From Haloquadratum sp. J07HQX50 (lineage in GTDB: Archaea; Halobacteriota; Halobacteria; Halobacteriales; Haloferacaceae), in assembly GCA_000416005.1 (NCBI GenBank), contig KE356563.1, forward strand, positions 1,226,740-1,233,942: 7,203 nt of DNA. The letters run 5' to 3'. The notes beneath the pieces are model-generated. The model was not told the origin of the DNA and ran no database searches. It worked only from the letters and a program-made list of their open reading frames with translations. Each line of letters begins with the position of its first letter. The first letter of the stretch is position 1. Below, one piece after another: positions 1-5,672 of this stretch. The translations under genes were made by a program, and so were the position numbers.

Positions 1-959
1 GTTGCATCATCAATCACCAGTGCTTCACCGACGGCCTGTGGTATCTGTTGTTCGATGGTATTTGTCAAATATATCGGCTCTGCTGTACACATGGTTTCAA
101 TATCTGTTCCTGCTGTTAACCGGTGTATGATGCGGATATCTGCCTGTGAAAGTGCAACAGATGGCAGAGCACTTGGTCGCTGTGTCGCCATCAGTAATGA
201 AACACCCGGAGCACGTCCACGGGTCAGAAGGGTGTGTAATGCAGCTTTCGCGACACCCTGAAAAGCGATCTGTGCCTCATCGATGACGAGCCATGGGAGG
301 CGGTCTCCATAGCCATTAACTCGAGCACGATACAGGTGGTGTGCTACTCCTGTGATGACCGCATTCATCGCTGGTGTATCAAGATGGTGACAGTCAAAGA
401 TCGTGAGCGCTGAGTCGAAAAGTATCGGTATATCGATACTCTCGGCATCAAATACACCCCAACTACGCGCACGCTCAAGTCGATTCATCGCTGCTCGTTG
501 AGTTGCCCGTTTGGCATCTGAGCTTGTCACATATTCACTCATCTGATCGAGAGTGTTCGTCGCTCCCGCTGCATCCCACAGCAGCGCCCCGACGGAGGTC
601 TCAGGCCCAACACCGAGTGCTGTCGGCCATGTTGAAGCTGGAAGAACAGCAGGATTGAGTTGAGGGCGTGAAATCACTCTCGTCTGGAAGGAGGTCTCAG
701 ACTGTTCAATGCAACTGTATATCCCCATCGGGTCAATAACAACTGGAGCGACACCTTTGGACCGGGCTAATTCCTCAATGCAGACTCCCAAGGTGTATGA
801 CTTACCATATCCACGCTTCCCAACAACGACACCAACATGTGGATGTTCGAAATCGATCTCCACTGCCACGCCAGTGCTTCCATCTCTGGCGCGGTGGTGG
901 CCGAGTCGCCCAGATACCCCGGATTGGTCGCTCGTGCGCCCGAGCATCTCGCTCTGCAT
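1..959 (-). CDS. HerA/DUF87-type P-loop ATPase, N-terminal part (runs off the left edge)
   Basis: This is an open frame of 319 codons with no stop before the window edge, so the C-terminus is missing. Seen: a short N-terminal stretch; a Walker A motif GKRGYGKS at residues 47-54; a Walker B motif with hydrophobic residues followed by DEAQ at 227-230; and a following strand ending ATQRPS (258-263), preceded by the basic turn TRGRAPG. Walker A, DEAQ and TQRPS in this order are typical of the HerA/FtsK-like hexameric ATPases (DUF87). HerA proteins pump or translocate DNA, classically with the NurA nuclease in end resection, but many haloarchaeal members have no known role, and no nurA is visible here. 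ATG at 959 was chosen because an in-frame TGA lies a short way upstream and a TATA-like box sits about 28 bases before it. A second ATG at 947 is possible. Family assignment is firm; the cellular role is not. Confidence 0.88.
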   Translation of the reverse strand, partial: MQSEMLGRTSDQSGVSGRLGHHRARDGSTGVAVEIDFEHPHVGVVVGKRGYGKSYTLGVCIEELARSKGVAPVVIDPMGIYSCIEQSETSFQTRVISRPQLNPAVLPASTWPTALGVGPETSVGALLWDAAGATNTLDQMSEYVTSSDAKRATQRAAMNRLERARSWGVFDAESIDIPILFDSALTIFDCHHLDTPAMNAVITGVAHHLYRARVNGYGDRLPWLVIDEAQIAFQGVAKAALHTLLTRGRAPGVSLLMATQRPSALPSVALSQADIRIIHRLTAGTDIETMCTAEPIYLTNTIEQQIPQAVGEALVIDDA

Positions 960-982
960 GGGATGTGTTTGATTCGGAATTC

Positions 983-991
983 GTCATAAAG
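983..991 (-). promoter_or_regulatory. TATA-like box of the HerA-type ATPase gene
   Basis: On the minus strand the A/T-rich run TTTATGA is centred about 28 bases before the ATG at 959. That spacing puts transcription start at or next to the start codon, as in leaderless haloarchaeal mRNAs. No Shine-Dalgarno sequence is seen. It shares a 75-bp divergent intergenic region with the gene starting at 1035. Confidence 0.45.
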
Positions 992-1004
992 CCGAGGCCA
1001 CCAG

Positions 1005-1012
1005 TTTACATA
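1005..1012 (+). promoter_or_regulatory. TATA-like box of the membrane-anchored Ig-like protein gene
   Basis: TTTACATA lies about 26 bases before the ATG at 1035, the spacing expected for a leaderless transcript. It is only about 15 bases from the oppositely oriented box of the ATPase gene, so one bound regulator could affect both genes (inference). Confidence 0.45.
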
Positions 1013-1034
1013 CGAACGTGTTCCCAGTCTGGGT

Positions 1035-1487
1035 ATGGTGGGAGTTAGACGGCAATTTAGTGAAGATACTCGCGCTATCGAAGGGCTACCAATCCGACTC
1101 GTTATTGCCCTCGTCGTTGGAGTCGCAACGATGAGCGTAATGCTCGACATGGTTTCGAGTGTGGGGACGATAGCAGTAGCTGAACTGGATATCGAATCAA
1201 CACCTGATGTGATCGAACCAGGTAGTCAAACACTCGGGCTGCGGGCTATTGGCCCAAACGGAGAGGGTGTTGAGGACGCGACGGTAATTGTTCGTGCAGG
1301 AACTGCACAAATGGACGGCGTTGTCACGGGAGACACGGGGGCAAATGGGAGACTCCAATTACAAATTGATGCTCATACTCGGGTTAATCAACAAGTTGGG
1401 ACGCTTATCATCGAGATCAAACCACCGGCCGGCAGCCAGTATATTGACCGGCGATCAAATACTGAGATTCTTGTCGTACAGTCGTAG
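1035..1487 (+). CDS. Small membrane-anchored protein with Ig-like/carboxypeptidase-regulatory-like domain
   Basis: 150 residues. A short basic N-terminus is followed by one hydrophobic segment at about residues 19-40 (LPIRLVIALVVG onwards), then a beta-rich domain at about 50-148. This domain has the alternating pattern of Ig-like or carboxypeptidase-regulatory-like repeats: a strand starting ELDIES, a PNGEGVEDATVIV turn-strand, a GANGRLQLQI strand and a final NTEILVV strand. The predicted arrangement is one N-terminal membrane anchor with the beta domain outside the cell. I recall similar short proteins in haloarchaea, annotated only by domain-of-unknown-function names; no function is known to me. 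There is no lipobox and no clear prepilin cleavage motif. ATG at 1035 fits the leaderless promoter. It is divergent from the HerA-type ATPase and convergent with tiaS. Confidence 0.85.
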   Translation: MVGVRRQFSEDTRAIEGLPIRLVIALVVGVATMSVMLDMVSSVGTIAVAELDIESTPDVIEPGSQTLGLRAIGPNGEGVEDATVIVRAGTAQMDGVVTGDTGANGRLQLQIDAHTRVNQQVGTLIIEIKPPAGSQYIDRRSNTEILVVQS

Positions 1488-1490
1488 ACG

Positions 1491-1522
1491 GAGTTGAGGG
1501 GCGTGGGAGTTGAGGGGGGTGG
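1491..1522. repeat. Tandem 16-bp direct repeat between convergent genes
   Basis: Two adjacent 16-base copies, 1491-1506 and 1507-1522, read GAGTTGAGGGGCGTGG and GAGTTGAGGGGGGTGG and differ at one base. They fill nearly all of the 36-base gap between the stop codons at 1487 (plus) and 1524 (minus). The strands are strongly purine/pyrimidine biased (G-rich on plus). No T-run typical of an archaeal terminator is present. Confidence 0.8.
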
Positions 1523-1523
1523 G

Positions 1524-2801
1524 TTATCTTGAAGGATGTATTTCTCCATTGAAACCACCACGCACCAGCGGCTTGGCGATGTGCCGTCGAGCCTGTGGCG
1601 GGACTTCATACCACCCAGGCTCAATATCGCGCTCGATTGGTACAGTCACCTTTCCGGGCTCTCTTGTCTTACATCGACGACATCGATAGCCCTGCTGACG
1701 CCCTGCACTTTTCATCGACCGAGAGCATTCAGGGCAATTCGGTGTTGTGATGACGCTCTCGATCCGGTCTTCTAAAGCGAACTTCTCAAGCTTGATTGAT
1801 CCAGCAGAGACCTCGCCACACACGGTGAGGCGGTCTCCTACTCGAAGGAGCCGGACATGATCGCGAAAACGCTTCGTCGGTTCAAATGCAATGCAGGTGA
1901 ACGGTGCTGAGTTTCGTCTGTTGTCGATTATCTCGAAAGTCACGTGGCCCCCAGGTCCAGTTGAGGGTGCAGTATGTACCTCTCCACCGACACGATAGGC
2001 TTTATTCTCTTCAAGTGCGCCTATCTGGCCGTCTCGGAGGTGCTGGTCAGTCCCCTGGTTCGTGTAGAACACCGTCCGCCGTACCACTGGTTCACTCTCG
2101 ATTGCGTCAGCCACTGTGGTTGTCGCAGCGATGGAGTCGCCTCGAATTCCAAATAAGATTGGTCCTGGTGCTGCTGGGACACACACAGTTTCAGTCGCCT
2201 CTCTGTCAACGGTATCCCACGTCTGTGGATATCCCTGTTCTGCTGCAGCAAATACCGAACTCGTGTCTATTGATCGTGGTGTTCCGCAGCGGTCAAATTC
2301 ACGATATGCAATTTGCTCAAACGTCCACGAATCGAGGCCAGTCCACGCCCCGATGGCAGCTAAGGCACCTATCCGCCCGCGGCCTCCATCCCAGCCTTGT
2401 TGTGCATATCCAGCGGTGCTGGCGAGTTCGCTGGCGCGCTCAATCGAAACACGCTCGCGAATCGCTTTGAAGCTAAACTGACTGATCATTTCAGGGATGG
2501 CATCTGGTGATTCAGGCGACACGACAACGCCCGGACTCGTATTGACGTCGCTCATCTCAGCGTATTCTTCGATCAGATCTTGTGCTATTTCGAATGCAGT
2601 CGTCGCATCGAAGTCAGTGTGAATCGCGACAGCGGCATTCCCGCGTGTTTTGAATTCGATTGCAGGATTGAGCCGGATGAGCAATTGCCGAGTAATAGAT
2701 CCCTCGGCCTGTTTGATGGCCTTCGACAGTTGTGTCGCGAGATATGTTGTACACATCCCCCTTGTTCGCGAATCAGTGTCGTCAAGACCAATGACTGTCA
2801 T
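1524..2801 (-). CDS. tiaS: tRNA(Ile2) 2-agmatinylcytidine synthetase TiaS
   Basis: TiaS uses ATP and agmatine to convert C34 of the CAU anticodon of tRNA(Ile2) to agmatidine (2-agmatinylcytidine), so that it reads AUA. It is an essential archaeal function in the cytoplasm. Seen, counting from the ATG: the N-terminal signature GLDDTDSRTRGMCTTYL from residue 5, in which Thr18 aligns with the autophosphorylated Thr18 of the characterised enzyme; a glycine-rich block with GGRGRIGALAAIG around 139-151; an OB-fold-like segment around 270-345; and a C-terminal zinc ribbon with CPEC (356-359) and CRRC (374-377). The domains are complete, giving 425 residues, a normal length. The frame extends upstream to a TTG at 2813, but ATG 2801 puts the family's conserved start directly at MTVIG, so it is preferred. 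The gene is divergent from the HTH regulator, with 146 bp between the starts. Confidence 0.95.
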   Translation of the reverse strand: MTVIGLDDTDSRTRGMCTTYLATQLSKAIKQAEGSITRQLLIRLNPAIEFKTRGNAAVAIHTDFDATTAFEIAQDLIEEYAEMSDVNTSPGVVVSPESPDAIPEMISQFSFKAIRERVSIERASELASTAGYAQQGWDGGRGRIGALAAIGAWTGLDSWTFEQIAYREFDRCGTPRSIDTSSVFAAAEQGYPQTWDTVDREATETVCVPAAPGPILFGIRGDSIAATTTVADAIESEPVVRRTVFYTNQGTDQHLRDGQIGALEENKAYRVGGEVHTAPSTGPGGHVTFEIIDNRRNSAPFTCIAFEPTKRFRDHVRLLRVGDRLTVCGEVSAGSIKLEKFALEDRIESVITTPNCPECSRSMKSAGRQQGYRCRRCKTREPGKVTVPIERDIEPGWYEVPPQARRHIAKPLVRGGFNGEIHPSR

Positions 2802-2851
2802 ATACGGACACAAGATACCTCAAGTAGATGAACGCTTTCCAGTGTTGCTAC

Positions 2852-2860
2852 GTTTTAAAT
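2852..2860 (-). promoter_or_regulatory. Probable TATA box of tiaS
   Basis: Minus-strand ATTTAAAA lies about 55 bases before ATG 2801, next to the palindrome GCATATGC at 2861-2868. Transcription would start near 2830 and leave a leader of about 28 bases. In that leader a TTGAGGT (2817-2823) could act as a weak Shine-Dalgarno, although it is 15 bases from the ATG and only 3 from the alternative TTG. Confidence 0.45.
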
Positions 2861-2918
2861 GCATATGCAGTGGTATGTGTAATCGACAGACGGTTCGGGT
2901 GTGGGGTTGCATAACACA

Positions 2919-2924
2919 TTTATG
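2919..2924 (+). promoter_or_regulatory. TATA-like box of the HTH regulator gene
   Basis: TTTATG within CACATTTATGTAG lies about 26 bases upstream of ATG 2948, consistent with a leaderless transcript. No Shine-Dalgarno sequence precedes the start. Confidence 0.45.
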
Positions 2925-2947
2925 TAGCGAATCACTTATGTACTATT

Positions 2948-3925
2948 ATGTCCCGCTCCGCCTTGGTTGAGAACATCACAGCCATGCTTGAGGATGCGGG
3001 CTTTGTTGTGAGCGACCGGTGCGCTGTCCGACCGAAAAGCTTCGATATTGCAGCACGGCGAGGCAAAGATTTAGTCCTCCTCAAGATACTTGGCAATGTT
3101 GATGCGCTTGATAACGCGACTGGTGCTGAGATGCGTCGACTGGGAACATACCTCGATGCGACGCCGCTTGTCATAGGTATCAGGACGCGAGATCAAGATC
3201 TGAAGCCTGGTGTTGTGTATTTCCGTCATGGAGTCCCAGTGTTCAGCCCTGATACGGCGGTCGATCTCTTTGTTGAAGGGATTCCCCCACTCATTTACGC
3301 CGCCCCTGGAGGGCTGTATGTGAACATCGATGGCGATCTGCTCGAGGATGAACGCCAAGATCGTGGCTGGAGTCTGGGCCGATTAGCCTCTGAGCTTGGT
3401 GTTTCGCGACGAACCGTCTCGAAGTATGAAGGTGGAATGAATGCAAGTATCGAGGTAGCAATTCAGCTTGAAGATGTCTTCGATGAGCCATTCTCAAATC
3501 CGGTTGAGGTAATGGATGGGGCCGAGGCAGTTCGTGATGCAGAACCAACGCCAGATGACCCTGATCCTGAGTCAAACGACAAACACGTTATTCACGTGCT
3601 TACACAGGCGGGATTCACCGTCCATCCGACCGTCCGAGCTCCATTCAAGACGGTGAGTGAAGATGACGAGAGCCGTCAGGAATCCATGCCCCTACTGACT
3701 GGCCACTCATCGTTTACCGAGAGCGCGCGAAAACGCGCAAGAATTATGTCTTCAATTAGCGAGGTGACGCGTACCCGCGCAGTCTATTTCACCAAAAATC
3801 ATGCAAAGCATGAGTCTATACAGCGGACTGCGCTTGTAAGTTGTGAAGAATTAAACGAAATCAAAGACCCGACAGAGATACGTGAATTAATACGCAGTCG
3901 TTCTGCATCGCCAACAGACGCCTAA
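2948..3925 (+). CDS. Archaeal HTH-type transcriptional regulator (COG1395-like) with nuclease-like flanking domains
   Basis: 325 residues, acidic. Seen: an N-terminal alpha/beta domain (about 1-110) with the pattern SFDIAARR...LVLLKILGN; a central Cro/C1-type helix-turn-helix (about 132-180) whose recognition part reads [18 protein letters not shown]; an acidic Pro/Asp linker (about 190-212); and a C-terminal domain (about 213-316) containing AGFTVHPT and LLTGHS. The overall build matches the archaeal family annotated as putative HTH-type transcriptional regulatory protein. The N-terminal D...LK pattern resembles a PD-(D/E)XK fold whose E/Q position is Leu, so catalysis is unlikely (inference). 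The targets are unknown; the divergent position suggests possible control of tiaS or itself. ATG 2948 is supported by the TATA box 26 bases upstream. The TAA stop is followed by a gene-poor region. Confidence 0.9.
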   Translation: MSRSALVENITAMLEDAGFVVSDRCAVRPKSFDIAARRGKDLVLLKILGNVDALDNATGAEMRRLGTYLDATPLVIGIRTRDQDLKPGVVYFRHGVPVFSPDTAVDLFVEGIPPLIYAAPGGLYVNIDGDLLEDERQDRGWSLGRLASELGVSRRTVSKYEGGMNASIEVAIQLEDVFDEPFSNPVEVMDGAEAVRDAEPTPDDPDPESNDKHVIHVLTQAGFTVHPTVRAPFKTVSEDDESRQESMPLLTGHSSFTESARKRARIMSSISEVTRTRAVYFTKNHAKHESIQRTALVSCEELNEIKDPTEIRELIRSRSASPTDA

Positions 3926-4372
3926 CCCAACTGGCTTGAGGAGTAAACACCTGACAAAGTCAGCATAACCAAATCAGAAACAAGCGTTCGCCGATAGATG
4001 AGATCCTGCAAGCCATCAGATAGTGGTGGGCCCTCAATACGGATTTGCACTCCCACCAGCTTATCCGAAAAAGATGCAGACACTCCATCCGCGTTCAATA
4101 TGGCACTGACCAAGCGCATGTCGACGGGTGCACCTCTGTCAAGACAAGCTTGATTCCCACAGAAATACCACGACTCTATTGTTCGCAGGAGAACACAAAG
4201 TTGTCGAGTGAATCCTCGACGGGTGAACTCATATCCCAGCAATCGGAGAAGTCAAGATTTCGTGCATACAGCGGTGACATGAAGAGAGCCACCACCCGCG
4301 AGTGGGATGAAGGCAATAATTACTGTCACGATTCACTGTCGATAGCAGGACTAGATCTCCCGCGTCACCTAA

Positions 4373-4487
4373 GTACACGTTCGGCATGTTCTACAGGTGA
4401 ACCGCCTCGAGGTCAAGCGGTTAGAGAGACGAACTCAGAGTCATCACGGAAATCGAAGATCTCGAACAAAGCCAAGACTTCTCATAG
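4373..4487 (+). pseudogene. Possible remnant of a small acidic helical protein, one-base frameshift
   Basis: After a TAA at 4370-4372 the frame reads VHVRHVLQVNRLEVKRLE to 4426. With one base skipped (4427) it continues as DELRVITEIEDLEQSQDFS to a TAG at 4485. The joined segment has a heptad-like charged pattern and the acidic composition usual for haloarchaeal proteins, unlike the other frames here. I do not recognise a family. The first half overlaps the hairpin at 4394-4422, which offers a competing non-coding explanation. Confidence 0.22.
4394..4422. repeat. Hairpin resembling the TnpB-relic 3' motif (possible IS200/IS605 right-end relic)
   Basis: AACCGC (4400-4405) pairs with GCGGTT (4417-4422). 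Between them lies the self-complementary CCTCGAGG (4405-4412) followed by TCAA. The order CAGGT, GAGGTC, GTCAA is shared with the site at 5221-5252 beside the tnpB relic, in the same orientation. IS200/IS605 elements carry subterminal hairpins, so this may be an orphan end, but the match is short. Confidence 0.3.
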
Positions 4488-4810
4488 TTTAATCGGACAC
4501 TCTCACGATACCATCGGTCTGATAGACCCGAACGGTGTCGTAGGTGAGTTATCTATGGCGAGAGAGATTGTGCGTTTATGACGCCTGTGAGAGGATCGAC
4601 ATAAATCGCGTCAGAGATATTCGACTGAGAGTATCTTTAATTTTTCATTCATGCGAAGGCGAAAGAAAGGAATAACGGCTAGTTGGCGTAGTCTTCAACA
4701 AGGTTATTCTACAACGAGGCTGTTCGCTTGTAGCTCAATAACAAGCCACGTGCGTGAGCACAGTATCTGGCAAAGACCGGTTATCCAATCCTTTCAGGAG
4801 TAAGAAGATA

Positions 4811-5056
4811 TCAGGCGTACGTTTCTTCTAGGTATTCAACGATATCATCGCTTTCTGGCATACCATGGATACCATGCGCCTCGTCAATAATGACAGGGAC
4901 TCCCGTTTGGCCACTTACCTCTTCAACTTCGGTTCGTTCACCGTGTGAACGTGGGACTGAGATTGAATCATACTCTAAGTCAAGTTCATTGAGCTTGTCG
5001 ATAACTTTGGCGCAATATGGGCACCCATCTAGTTCATAGAGTGTAATATCTGACAT
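4811..5056 (-). CDS. Glutaredoxin-like (GST N-terminal/thioredoxin-fold) protein
   Basis: 81 residues, the size of a minimal glutaredoxin. Seen: beta strand ITLYEL, redox site CPYC at residues 12-15, a helix with KVIDKLNEL, the loop before the cis-proline strand reading TGVPVII (Pro54), and a C-terminal helix DDIVEYLEETY. The dithiol active site and TGVP cis-Pro loop place it in the glutaredoxin/GST-N family, which reduces disulfides or mixed thiol disulfides in the cytoplasm. Haloarchaea generally use gamma-glutamylcysteine instead of glutathione, so the thiol partner is probably not glutathione (known biology plus inference). Two adjacent ATGs, 5059 and 5056, can start it; the second gives the usual MSDITLYEL beginning. 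The frame is open further upstream to 5122, but that extension has no family likeness. It appears to be a single-gene transcript. Confidence 0.9.
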   Translation of the reverse strand: MSDITLYELDGCPYCAKVIDKLNELDLEYDSISVPRSHGERTEVEEVSGQTGVPVIIDEAHGIHGMPESDDIVEYLEETYA

Positions 5057-5080
5057 CATTATGTAGCATCGCAAGGAAGG

Positions 5081-5088
5081 ATAAGAAA
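5081..5088 (-). promoter_or_regulatory. TATA-like box of the glutaredoxin-like gene
   Basis: Minus-strand TTTCTTAT is centred about 25 bases before the ATG at 5059, supporting a leaderless transcript and a start at 5059/5056 rather than further upstream. A second A/T-rich candidate, GTATAA, lies near 5110. Confidence 0.35.
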
Positions 5089-5220
5089 CCACTGGAGTCG
5101 CCCTCTGCTTATACACAACCATCTTCGACGTATCGAAGACAAAGCGACGAGTGCTGCGATTTCAGTCCGGTACGTCCACCGTAATACACCTCGAAACATG
5201 CCATTCATCAACTGTCGTGG

Positions 5221-5252
5221 CAGGTAGACCCTTGAGGTCGGGTCAAAGCCGG
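5221..5252. repeat. Hairpin downstream of the tnpB relic, probable right-end/omega-RNA remnant
   Basis: GACC (5227-5230) pairs with GGTC (5236-5239) around CTTGA; an alternative is GACCC (5227-5231) with GGGTC (5240-5244). It lies about 25-55 bases beyond the last TnpB-like residues, on the 3' side of the minus-strand relic. In IS200/IS605-type elements the subterminal right-end hairpin and the omega-RNA scaffold sit in this position. The assignment rests on position and foldability, not on a sequence match. Confidence 0.35.
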
Positions 5253-5274
5253 CGATTATCCGAGTTACAAAGAT

Positions 5275-5610
5275 TAAGTTTGAGCTACCCATTCGTAAAC
5301 GGCTGTGATTCAGCGTGGACTCCCGCTCAAGCCTCTGACGAGGCAGGCACTCAGACTCACCGTTCACGTTCAGCGTCGCGCTGTCCAAGCGCACGCCCAA
5401 GAGTGTGCCTTCGTTTGCCCCCGGTTTGGGAGCGACGAAGATATCGCAGGCCGACGTTCTCCACGGCGTTGTAGTTGGCGCGGCTCTCGTGTCCGCATCT
5501 CTGCCAGTGGAAGGCTTCGCCCTCGCGGTTGTCAGGGTGCGTAAACAGGTCGAACACCGACGCGACGTGTTCTCCAGGTCAACCTGCCTCACGTCGGTAC
5601 CGTGCTCTGT
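5275..5610 (-). pseudogene. tnpB: Truncated, frameshifted tnpB remnant (IS200/IS605 family, IS1341-type)
   Basis: TnpB is the RNA-guided nuclease of IS200/IS605 elements. Only about the last quarter is left, in three blocks on the minus strand. Block 1 (5610-5545) reads [19 protein letters not shown] and ends in STC, the first zinc-finger cysteine pair. Block 2 (about 5545-5395, next frame) reads [16 protein letters not shown] sequence, then [19 protein letters not shown] and [11 protein letters not shown]. Block 3 (about 5405-5275, first frame again) has [16 protein letters not shown]. Two frameshifts break it, one just after STC and one near 5400. Compared with the usual haloarchaeal HCQRCG and HADYNAAKN, a zinc-binding Cys is Trp and the RuvC-III catalytic Asp is Asn. 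No N-terminal half or tnpA is present, so the element is dead. A higher-GC codon style than the flanks fits an imported element. Confidence 0.85.
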
Positions 5611-5672
5611 GGGTTAGTGATACCACGTTGTAGTCACACATTTTATTTCAAATCCATTCTCATTCGTTTCGC

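Larger units (their letters stand above)
3926..4810. other. 885-bp gene-poor stretch, probably decayed accessory DNA
   Basis: No convincing intact gene lies here. The longest open frames are 178 codons on plus (4045-4581) and 106 codons on minus (3922-4242). Neither shows a recognisable motif, both are short of the acidic residues seen in the neighbouring genes, and they overlap each other. Scraps that look coding are interrupted. On plus, 4373-4426 continues into 4428-4484 after a one-base shift to give an acidic helical stretch, then TAG. On minus, about 4255-4335 encodes a short hydrophobic segment (VIIAFIPLAGGG) ending in a stop. A T-rich run at 4635-4646 could serve as a terminator or a promoter. 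No tRNA or repeat array was seen. Decay of inserted DNA is an inference supported by the TnpB relic nearby. Confidence 0.6.

Noticed and set aside
767..1150. 127-codon minus-strand frame across the ATPase start region
   Set aside because: It overlaps the real ATPase frame and the start of the divergent gene. The Walker A motif is in a different frame, and this one has no recognisable domain.
1904..2470. Open frame of 188 codons on the plus strand
   Set aside because: It is antisense to tiaS, has no motif, and has a basic, Leu/Ser/Arg-rich composition unlike haloarchaeal proteins.
3922..4242. 106-codon minus-strand frame ending over the regulator's stop codon
   Set aside because: It needs a TTG start, has few acidic residues, no recognised motif and no clear promoter. 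It is kept only as part of the gene-poor region description.
4045..4581. 178-codon plus-strand frame
   Set aside because: Composition is Ser/Arg/His-rich with no hydrophobic core or motif, and another frame in its 3' part looks more like haloarchaeal coding. Probably a chance frame in decayed DNA.
5059..5122. Upstream extension of the glutaredoxin-like gene
   Set aside because: The extra 21 codons have no likeness to the family, would precede the usual MSDITLYEL start, and lie upstream of a well-spaced TATA-like box.
5059..5592. 177-codon minus-strand frame as an intact gene
   Set aside because: Its beginning and middle are out-of-phase pieces of the tnpB relic, and its end runs to the start of the glutaredoxin-like gene. 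The TnpB similarity switches frames, so this is not one real protein.
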